NCBI GenBank assembly: GCA_964034945.1
Contig: OZ035963.1
Span: 39,438,361-39,502,360 of the forward strand
Length of the DNA: 64,000 nt
DNA from: Chrysopilus asiliformis
Taxonomy: Eukaryota > Arthropoda > Insecta > Diptera > Rhagionidae
Direction of reading: 5' to 3'
The notes under the pieces: model-generated
Told to the model about the DNA's origin: nothing
What the model saw: only the letters and a program-made list of their open reading frames with translations
Databases searched by the model: none
In this document: piece after piece, positions 33,801-45,800 of the stretch
Layout: each line of letters starts with the position of its first letter
Numbering within the stretch: the first letter of the stretch is position 1
Program-made: the position numbers and the translations under genes

Positions 33801-36800
33801 GTTTATTTTGCCAATATTGTGGTGGTTGGTTTTGATTATTGCTCGAATTTTTTTTCAATGATGTATCTAATAAGGCCCAGAAGAAATTGTAGTGGGCCTT
33901 ATTAAAAGCTATAGATTGATTTTTATTTTCTTTTTTTCTTAGCCTCAAAATGACAGATACAGACGCAAAACATAACAAAAACTATACTTGCCAATCTGAA
34001 AATATGGCATTTTTTTTATATATTTATGCCAGGAGCTTAGGCAAATTGCCTCTAATTCCGGAGCACAGCTCAAGATATCATTCATTCAACCATTCATAAA
34101 ATCCATTCACAGTTTGAATACTCCCCATATCCCACTGCAACGAAGACTTGGCGCGACAGTACATAGCCTTATCAACCATTGTGTCCAGTTACAGAGGTTG
34201 GAGGAGTATTCAGGCGGCGGGAGGCAATGACCAAACTGGTCCGTGTTTAGGTCCATGAGCAGAAAAGTTCTAAATTCAAACCGAATTATTTTGCCCTGAG
34301 TGGGATTTGAACCACTGCTCTTTGGATCACAAGGCACGTACTTAGCTGACTGAGCCATCCACGCCGTTGTTAGAAGTTTAATTGAACAGCGAGCAATTGT
34401 ATCAAAATTCCACTTTGAAGTCAAATTTTTCATAAGATTTTTAAAAAAAATTTCCAATCGGATTTTGATGTATGGGAGTTTTATGTAGAATCATATTCTA
34501 AATAACTTTTGTTCTAGCACTTTTTTAATAAGAAGCACCGTTTTTGAGATATTTGCAAAAAACGTTTTCGTTCGTATGGGGGGTACCCCCCTAATGGTTC
34601 ATTTTTGTCCATTAACGAACTTAGCCTCACATTTTACGAAAAATTAATCTGCGTAAAATTTCAAGTCTCTAGCTCAATCCGTGCGCCCGCAATCCGCGCC
34701 ACAGACGGACGGACAGACAGACGGACGGACGGACGGACGGACGGACGGACATGCAAAAATTAATTATTTTTATCATTCCAAACACACAGACGGACGGACG
34801 GACGGACGGACGGACGGACATGCAAAAATTAATTATTTTTATCATTCCAAACACACTGGTGTAATTCATTTTTGTGTGTGATGACGGGATCTTGGCGTTA
34901 CAAACGGTAAGGCAAATTTAATACACACTTTGGTTTCACCATACGGGTATAGAAATACTCAATTTAATCAGTTTCAATTGAAATTTATGTATTTACATTA
35001 TTTTTTTCAGTTTAAATTATGGTCAAAAAAGATAAAATTCATTAGATTACGCTTAAAACTAGTACGCGGGGGTTTTTGGGGTCGCTGATTACGAATCTGA
35101 AGTCAAAACTTCAAAATTCAAAATGGCGGATCCAATATGGCGGTCAAAAAAGATAAAATTCATTAGATTACGCTGAAAACTAGTACGTAATTTTATCTTT
35201 TTTGACCGCCATATTGGATCCGCCATTTTGAATTTTGAAGTTTTGACTTCAGATTCGTAATTAGCGATCCCAAAAACCCCCGCGTACCAGTTTTCAGCGT
35301 AATCTAATGAAATTTAATCTTTTTTGACCGCCATTTTGAATTTTTGACTTCAGATTCATAATCAGCGACCCCAGAAACCTTTATAAAGCTGATTACCGAT
35401 TTTTTAACTGTAATAGATTTGCCACAGTTACATATAATCTGCAAAATAGCTACTTTTTTGCTCTTTACTTATTTATAAAATGCAGTAATTATAAAAAATA
35501 TCAGTTGTGGAAATTTAATCTTTTTTGACCGCCATTTTGAATTTTTGACTTCAGATTCATAATCAGCGACCCCAGAAACCTTTATAAAGCTGATTACCGA
35601 TTTTTTAACTGTAATAGATTTGCCACAGTTACATATAATCTGCAAAATAGCTACTTTTTTGCTCTTTACTTATTTATAAAATGCAGTAATTATAAAAAAT
35701 ATCAGTTGTGGTCAACACAAAACTTTCTTCTACAAAATCTACGACCCTGCGCAATTTACGCTAGAGCCCTGTCGCGTTGTCAACCTAAGACGACCTCCCA
35801 ATAAATTCTTGGTTCATCCAAAAATATCAAAAACGTACAAAATTTGAGATAACTTGAGAACGGTAAAAGATATCAATTTACGGTAAATGGCAAAAATGTA
35901 AAAAATGTTAACATCTTTAATTATTCTTTGAAGTGATTTGTCGTAAAACCGTTAGTTTGCAAATTATTCGCAAAATATGATTTTTTACATATTAATGAAA
36001 ATATCTCAATAACGGTAAAAGATAACGGATAACGGTAAGAAACAAAATTGTGCAGAATGCCATTCTCATTAATTCATTTCATACATTCAGTCAGCAAAAA
36101 CCCGTTAGTTTTCGAGATAATCGCAAAAAACTGTTTTTTTTTTGGAAATAACGGTTTATCTCGATAACAGGTTGAGATATCGAATTATAGCTAAAGACAA
36201 AAGTGTTGGAAATTTTATTTTCTCCAAGTTTTGTCATACTTAAGGCCACTAAAAAACGCGTAGTTTGGGAGTAAATCGAGAAAAACGAAATTGCGATTTT
36301 TGAAAAACCGCCATTTTGGATACTTCCGGTTAAGGGATTTCCACCAAAAGTTGATAGGATCGTCCCATTTCAGGACCCAACATGCCTTTAAAATTTCATG
36401 GCGCTAGCTCTATTAGTTTTTGAGAAATCTTGTACACAGACTGACAGACAGACTGACAGACTGACAGACTGACAGACTGACAGACAGAAAGACATTTTTT
36501 AAATATGACTCCAATCGACTCAGGAGTGATCGGGAAATGTTTTTTAGGCAAAATTAAGAGGTCGAAATTTGTCATGAATACAATACTTTATTATACTCCG
36601 TAGAAGAAAGTAAAAAGTGCATATTACTTTTTTTCATAACAATTGATGTCCTAGGATACTTACGAAATAAATTTAGTCAATATAAGTGCATGAAATACAG
36701 TGGCGAGAATATATGTAAATAGGGAATTTTTCTAAATCTGAAAAAATCCATCTAGGATGTTTACAATGTGATTTTTTTCGTTTTGGTGTTGAGACAGTTT

Positions 36801-39800
36801 CTCTAATTCAGACCAAGTTACATATTTGACTAGATCAAACCGTGTTTTGAATATTCGAGAACAACACATTTTTGAAAAAGTTAATAATTTTTGACGAGAA
36901 AATAAATAGGTAAATTGAATTATTATTAAATAAATTAGAGAAAACTCGCAGTAGTTAGGCTCACATTTAATTTTATATTCCTTGGGCTTATTCTGTATCC
37001 CTCAAGGTCAGCGTTATTAGAAAATGGGACGAGGACAACATATTACACCTTTCCAACGATTGAAAATTTTGAAGATGCGGCATAAGGATTTAACTTTAGT
37101 TGAGATAGCCAAAAAGATGAAAATATCGGTCAATGCCGTTCATCAAGCTTTAGTACATGTCACCATGGAAACAGGAACAATCGAGAATAAGCCCAGGAAA
37201 CCAAAACAGCGAAAAACGACTTTGCAAACCGATAGAATGATTCACAGACTATCGGAGAATGATTCACAGACTATCGGAGAAAGATCGCCATAAGACTGCT
37301 GTCGATATCCACACCGAATTATTGAAACAGATTGGGTTAGGTGTAGGAGTGCACACTGTCCGCAATCGATTGGCTGAGTTTGGACTTCATGGAAGAGTCG
37401 CTCGCAAGAAACCACTTGTTTCAGCTAAAAATAAAAAAGCACGCTTGGAATATGCGAAAACTCATATTTCCTGGACAAGGGAGCAGTGGTCTAAAGTTGT
37501 ATTTACGGACGAATCAAAATTTAATCGATGCGGCTCAGATGGTAAAACTTATGTGAGGCGGAGAGTAGGCGAAGAGTTTCAACCAAAGTGCTTAAAACCA
37601 ACAATAAAAGGAGGAGGATCTGTTATGGTTTTGGGCGCTTTTTCAATGAACGGAACTGGTCCAATTGTACGAGTTGAAGGGATAATGGATCAACATGTCT
37701 ACGTCCACATCCTTGAGCAACATTTACTGCCTTTCGCCAATGATCAAATGTCCCATGATTGGATTTTTCAAGCGGATAATGACCCGAAACACACGTCACG
37801 TAAAGCCAAAAAGTTCTTGGAGGACAATCACGTGAGTGTTATGAAGTAGCCAGCGTAATCGCCTGATCTTAATCCGATTGAAATGTTGTGGATTGATGTT
37901 GACAAAGCTATCAAAGAAAAAACCAACCAAGTTGACTCAGCTATTCGCCGTTATCGAGGATGGATGGAAAAATATTGACATCAATCGCTGTATTCGGTTA
38001 GTCGAATAAATGCCGCGTAGATGTGCGAAAGTTATACAAAATAAGGGTCTGCCGACTAAGTACTAAAATAAGGGCCTGCCGACTGAGTAGTTTGTTAAAA
38101 TTAAATAAATATTTTAACCTAATAATAGTATTTTATTTTAAACATAAAGGTATTTTCCCTATTTTTTTCTCGTACATAATTCGAAGTGTTGTCATTAATG
38201 ATGAATACTACTTGTCTAAATGTCCAATTCCCTCAAATGTTTGGCCTTATGCAGATGAAGACACTTATATATAAACGCAAATGTAAATATATTCTCCACA
38301 TAGTGTATACTTGAACAAAAAACCGTAAAATGCTCATTTAAAAAAAAATCCCTATTTACATTCTCGCCACTGTATATGTTATAATATTAAAAAACTGAAT
38401 TAGTAAAGGTGTTGTTGTACAACAACACTATGCAACAAAGGGTTAATAGGGCTATTCACTCTTTATCGTAGTTGATCGTAAACTCCGTAGAATCGTAAAT
38501 AAAATCGTAGTTTTTTGACAGTTCTCCATACAAATTTTTTTACGACGAAAACTACAATCTACCATACCTGAAGGTATGGTAAAATCGTAGTTTTTGTCGT
38601 ACTTCTAATAAAGTGAAGTTAAGGCATGTTTTGTGACATGTCAACTTGGTGCCAACTCTAAAATGGACATTGGAAAAGTAAGTAAATTAAAGTATTCATA
38701 TGATTTAGTATAAATTAAGAGTTAAAAAATGCTTTAAACAATTTAGGTAAAGAAAATAAATAAAAGAGTCAAAAATTTACGACAAAACCCACAACCTCTA
38801 GTAAAGCGCTGCTCACGCTTCGTTGTACTTTTCCATCGTAGATGTACAGTACAATCTACGATCAAGAGTGAATTGCCCTAATAATTGGTAACACTGCCCT
38901 TATTTCTTCAGCTGCTTCTTCTATGCGTTCCTTTAATTAATCCATGTTATCTTTCCCCATACATAAAAACTAAAACTGTTAAATCTGGTGATCTTGCAGG
39001 CCAGTTAATTATCAGCTAGAATATTAAGCTTCTGTTTATCGCCGCTAGATTTTTTCAGTTTTAGGATAATAATCTTAATGTGACGGAAATAGTATTCAAT
39101 ATCCGTATACCTATGAAAGCAAACACGCAAGCTGAAACACGCACCAAATCTCAAAAACTATAACAAATTCAGCCAAACTATTTCCAGATTCGGATTCAGC
39201 GATGTCAAATTATTCTAAAATGGTTGAAATATCCACGGCAATTGCAAAAATAAAAAACAAAAATGTTCACTTTATATAAATTTTTTTTTTGAAAAATTGA
39301 ATCTTGAAACAGCGACGTCAAATTATCCTTAATAATTTGTAAAATCTTTGGCAGCAAAATGGCTGTTGTGCAGTGTAATCTGAAGTTTTAGATTGATGAT
39401 TGGAAGTAATAGCAGGGAACAACTATTATATAGAATGGAAAGTAAGCCCTTTCCTCATAAACTTCCACTAGAGTAAGCACTTCACTATAAAAATTGGTTT
39501 TGTTGTCTTACTCCCCCTTTCACCTGTCATGCACTCGATACCACGTATTATATTAGTCATAAAGTAGGGGAGACTGGTCCTCGTTGTCACAAGTACTAGT
39601 TGTCACAATGGCTATATCTCTTAATTCAGAAATATTTTTGAAATCGGTTCTTCGGCAATTTCGAAGCGCACTCCACCACTATCAACCTCAGAAAGTGTCC
39701 TGGCGATCAACCTCATGTGTTACGTTTTTTAACTCGAAATCAAAAAATATCGTTAGTGAGTAAATTCTAATGGATTTATTGATTTTGTTTATTTGTCATA

Positions 39801-42800
39801 CATTATTAAGATAGAAGTGTATTTTGATTGGTATCTCTTAGGACATTGATCGACTTTAAACATAATTTTGAGTGTTTAGGTCCTACGTTAAGGATTATAG
39901 GTTTAAATGGCTGTCAAAAATTATTTGTCTGTCGGTACTAGTTGTCACAGGGGCTATTTGTTTGTCTCAGGGGCTACTGCAGAGCAGGAAAATCTACAGG
40001 GCAGAAAAATCTGAAGAATATAAAACCCAAGACACATAAGAAGCAGGAAGATAAAGGACTTGAGATATAGAAATGAGTTGTTAACAGCAATGGAGACGAA
40101 GACAACGAAGAACTACTGTGCGTGGTTTGTTATGAAACTTGGTCACGTAGCAAACCCAATGCAGGGTGCGTTCAGTGTATCAAATGCAGACTGTGGGCTC
40201 ATGATAGATCTGCGGGGCAAAGAGTTTTTTTTTGTTACCCTAATTACGCCGGGAATGACCTGTGACAACGAGGACCGCACGTTGTGACAACCAACCCCAG
40301 CATTGGGGTACGTTGTCACAGTAGACTTAAATTTTTATTACATTATTTTCATGACGTTATTACTTGAAATTTAAAATAATTTGTACAATTAATGAAGGAC
40401 GAAAGCCCGAATATACGATTTATGCGTTTGACTTGGCAATTGTCTCCAGAAATAAGGATTTTTATGATTTTTGTGACAACTAGGACCAGTCTCCCCTAAC
40501 TATGTTCTAATTAAAAATTATACTTGTTGAAGGTAGTGTGGAAAGTCCAATTTTTAAAAATATTTACAATAAAAAAAATATTTCAAAAAAATATTAATAT
40601 TTGCTCACTTAAAAATTAAACACTGGCAACACTGTTACACACCACCAAATCCCTCAGTGTTCATGTACATGTCATGTAAGAGCCTGTTCACATTGGTTGA
40701 AATAGTCCGCCTAATTCTGACAGAAACTGGCAACATTAGGGCAAGGTGAGGAAGTGGGACTGAGCCCCACTTCCTCACATTGCCCTAATGTTGACAGTTT
40801 CTGTCAGAATTAGGCGGACTATTTCAACCAATCTGAACATGGTCTAACAGATGTATAAATTTTCGGATGTACGCAAGGTGTATCAACTAGAGAGGTGGAG
40901 TACTCCCGTTTGTATCGTACACACCAAGCGCCAGTGTGAGTGTGCTGTGACGTAACAACCGCGCTCTGAATGCACCGATGAATATAAGTTTATCTCGGCA
41001 GTATCAAACACCAAACGATTTCGATGGTGGGTAGAAAGTGTGCTATGCCAAAATGTTAAAGCGTTAGGGAAAATAAATGTCCAGCAAAAAAAACTTTCCA
41101 CCAGTATCTTAAAAATAAGGAGTTAAGGAAAAAATGGTTACGATTTTGCTAAATTTCAATTAAAAAAGATAACGCAAGTTTAGCGTTATGCTCACTGCAC
41201 TTTGATAGCAGTGCTTTTGAAAGCGAGTTAAAATGGAAGCTTTTGAACGAAAAAAATGAAACAAATTCTAAGGCGAGGAAGTAAGTATATTATTTCATTT
41301 ATTGAAATAAGTGCACTCAATCGAAACTGTTGTTCTCAATGGAGCTATTTTTCTCATTTTTTCTTTGATTTTGTCCTGGTTAATAGATATGCTAAACTTC
41401 GTGTTAACATTCGATGCAAGCAATTTAATCAAAAACCTAAGGAACAGAAAATACTGAAAAGAAAGCGTAGAGCGGACGAAGATTTTCGTCAATCTAAATT
41501 AATTTCGTCAATCTTAATCAACAATGTACTAAAAAAATTACAAAAAAAAAATACTTTCCATTCAAACTAACTCTATTTTCATATATACATATTGCATATA
41601 CTCTTTAATTTGATCTATTTGTACGTTATTTTAAAACACATAAACAAAAAAAAACTATATAAACATATCAGATCTAAGTAATCGCATAAATCTCCCATAA
41701 GAAACCACTGGCACCTTCGATTCTGTTTAGCGGTTGTGACGTCACACGCGCAATATTTGATAGTAGTGGACGGGAGTACTCCACCTCTCTAGTTGATACA
41801 CATTGGGATGTACGCTTTCAACGCAAAAAAATTTGTTAGAGCTTTCCTTTCTATAAAAGTAATTCTTCCCTGGTAATAGTGTGACGATCGGGAACGTTGG
41901 TTTGAGGATCTAAAGCTTTAGCTTGATGATTGTGCTTGGCTCCTTGTTAAAATTTGGGAGAACTGCGGCGATGAAGGATTTTTTGTTGTTGACTGTTAAC
42001 TAATACTACCAAAATTAACCTCAATTGAGGATGGAGATTGTAATTCATTGCAAATTCATTGCATTATGTTAAAGCGTCATTTAGTTTAGTTGCAATTGAT
42101 AAACATAACAAAAGCTATAATTGCCAATCTGGCAATTATTGAAAACCCGTATGGTGATATTCGTATCAAAATTCGACCAGTTGTACCAAAATTTGAGTAA
42201 AACTTTCCAATAAGATTTTTATACCAGTTTTATCAAAATTCCACTATGAAGCAAACTTTCCAATAAGATTTTTTAAAATTTGTTCCAATCGGATTTTGAT
42301 GTATGGGAGTTTTATGTAGAATAATATCCTAAATAACTTTTGTTCTTGGACTTTTTTGATAAGATGCACCGTTTTTGAGATATTCGCAAAAATCGTTTTC
42401 GTTCGTATGGGGGGTACCCCCCTAATGGTCCAATTTTGCCCATTAACGAACTTATGCTACATTTACACGAATGACAAATTTGTCATTTTTTCTTGTCATT
42501 ATGTTAATTCCCGTGTAAATGGCATAATTTTTGTAATTTTTTCTCTCAGAAAATGTCAATCTCTCATAAAAGAATGAACTTGTCCATTCTTTTATGCCAG
42601 ATTGTCATTCGTGCAAACGCAATATTAGTTATGACAACTTTAGTATTCAACTTTTGTCATAACTAATATTGCGTTTGTACGAATGACAATCTGGCATAAA
42701 AGAATGGACAAGTTCATTCTTTTATGAGAGATTGACATTTTCTGACAGAAAAAATTACAAAAATTATGCCATTTACACGGGAATTAACATAATGACAAGA

Positions 42801-45800
42801 AAAAAATGACAAATTTGTCATTCGTGTAAATGTAGCATTAACCTCGCATTTTACGAAAAATAAATCTGCGCAAAATTTCAAGTCTCTAGCTCAATCCGTG
42901 CGCATGTAATCCGCGCCACAGACAGACAGACAGACAGACAGACGGACGGACAGACAGACAGACGGACGGACATGCAAAATTCAATTTTTTTTATCATTCT
43001 AAACACACTGGTGTAATTCATTTTTTTGTGCGATGACGGGATCTTGGCGTTACAAACGGTAAGGCAAAGTTAATATACCCTTTGGTTTCACCATACGGGT
43101 ATAAAAATGTAAATTGGCTTTTCTCCATTAAACGTTTGATGTTAACAGAAAATAAGACTAATTGTTAAAATTTTTTGATTTCTTTATTGAATCTTGTTAC
43201 TTGGCACATGGCAATTATGTGTGAAAGATAATATCGCTCAAATGTTAGCCAAGACTTTGGCGGCATATATAATATATGGTGAATTCCACACCAACTCATA
43301 CTCGACTTGTATGGAGCTTGGAAGTCACCTCTGTTTTTTTAACTTTTTTCATTTGGATGTTTTTAGGGACTTAAAAAAAAGGTAGGCGGAGGGGAGGGGG
43401 TCAAAGTCGGCGAAAACTGGAAATCACAAAAACTTTAAAAATTTGTAACTTCTGAACGGCTTTACCGATTGTGATGATATTAAACATTTTGGAAAGGTAA
43501 TTAAATTACTTTGTCACACAAAAATACTTTTTGACTCCCTCCCCCTCACTTTTATATTGTAAAATTCAATTTAGTGACAAAATTTAAAATATCTCGAGAA
43601 AGACATTTTTTTTTCTTTTGAAATTTTTTCTGTAAATACCTACCATTATACCATACAAATTCGCTAAATAAAATTTGGGGGTAAATGCGTTGTTGATTTT
43701 TAAAAAAATTTCAAAAAAAATCGAATGCAAAATTTTTCATATATTTTACTGATTTTCGATTGGTTTTTATGTTCTATGCACATAATATTAATGCAAAAGT
43801 TTTAGGAGATTGAAATTAATTAAAAATTTATTTAAAAGAAAAAGTTTTAAATATATCACCATTAGAAAATTTTTTACTTTGGGAAAATTTCCATCTTGAA
43901 TAAATCCGTGAAAATTTTGAGTTCCTGGAAGTGTTTTGACACTTTCAAACCTTCTTTAAAGTTGTTGTTTTACCTCATATTCTCTCTGTGTTACAAATTA
44001 AACATAACAAAAGCTATAATTGCTGGCAATTATTGAAAACCCGTATGGTGATTGACGGCGAACAGTTGTATCAAAATTTCACTTTGAAGGCAAACTTTTC
44101 AATAAGATTTTTTAAAATTTATTCCAATCGAATTTTCATGTATGGGAGTTTTATGTAAAATCATATCCTAAATAACTTTTGTTCTTGGACTTTTTTGATA
44201 AGATGCACCGTTTTTGAGTAATTCGCAAAAAATGGACAATTAGGGGGATACCCCCCATATATTTAAAACTTTTTCTTTTAAATAAATTTTTAATTAATTT
44301 CAATCTCCTAAAACTTTTGCCAAAACTCCTAAAACATAAATATTATGTACATAAAACATAAAAACCAATCGAAAATCAAAAAAAATATACGAAAATTTTT
44401 GCATTCGATTTTTTTTGAATTTTTTTTTAAAATCAACAACGCATTAACCCCCAAATTTTATTTAGCGAATTTGTATGGTATAATGGTAGGTATTTACAGA
44501 AAAAATTTCAAAAGAAAAAAAAATTTCTTTCTCGAGATATTTTAAATTTTGTCACTAAATTGAATTTTACAATATAAAAGTGAGGGGGAGGGAGTCAAAA
44601 AGTATTTTTGTGTGACAAGGTAATTTAATTACCTTTCCAAAATGTTTAATATCATCACAATCGGTAAAGCCGTTCAGAAGTTACAAATTTTTAAAGTTTT
44701 TGTGATTTCCAGTTTTCGCCGACTTTGAACCCCTCCCCTCCGGCCTACCGGACGTTATTCCAGCAAACAAAAAAATACGGGTAACTTTTTTTTAAGTCCC
44801 TAACAACATCCAAATGAAAAAAGTTAAGAAATCGAACATGACTGTAAACGTGAGTATGAGTTGAGGTGGAGTTCACCATATATATATATATGTCAGGGAC
44901 GGGAAACGAAATAAAAAATCGTAACGTTATACATTTCATTACGTAACGAAATTAAACTTTTATTTCGTTTTGTAACGATAAAAAATTTAATTTCGTTACG
45001 TTATAACGTAATTATTTCGTTACACATTGTATTGAAACTGAAAACAAAGAAACGCACTTTAATAATAGTTTATCAAAAAGTAATTCAGTTCAGTTTCCAT
45101 AAAAATAAATTCTATAAAAAAATAAAACTTAGCAAAAAGAAAATACAAAAAAATACAAAAAAAAAACAAAATAGTGATTATTAAGTTAAAAAATCAATAA
45201 AAAAAACATACAAAAAAAAATCGCACAAAAGTTTTGTTCATTAAAAAAAATTTGCTCAACAAAAACGACATTTTTGGCCAATATTAAAGATATAGAATTT
45301 TAGGCTATTTTGACGTGGCTGATTCTGAGTCGGACTTTGGTTTCGCGAAATTCACTTTAACTTCACTTTACCAAAAAGAAAATATTTTCGATACCAAAAA
45401 AGTTGCTTAAAAGATTTCCTTTTTCGTATCTCCAGAAATAGAGGGAATCGAGCCAAAACAAAATCCGATTTAGAATTAAAATACAACTTCAATATATTTT
45501 ATGCATGTGGCAGATCTGTGGGGTTATACTTGATGAACTTTTGTGGAAAATTTCACAAAAAAATAATACTGAACAAAACAAGGAAAAATTAATAAATAAC
45601 GAAAAAACGTAATATTTTTTTCGTTTTTCATTATTGTAACGGAATTGAATTTCTATAACGTTATAACGTAATTTTGAAAAAAAAGCCCGAAAATAATTTC
45701 GTTACGTTACGATAACGTTTCCCATCCCTGATATAAATATATATGTATAACCGTGTAACTGAAAACAAATAACTCGGTTTCCGCCATCGGATAAATTGTA

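Noticed and set aside
34669..34881. ORFs on both strands with SVRPSVRPSV and TDGRTDGR
   Set aside because: CGGA microsatellite and its tandem duplication in R2d.
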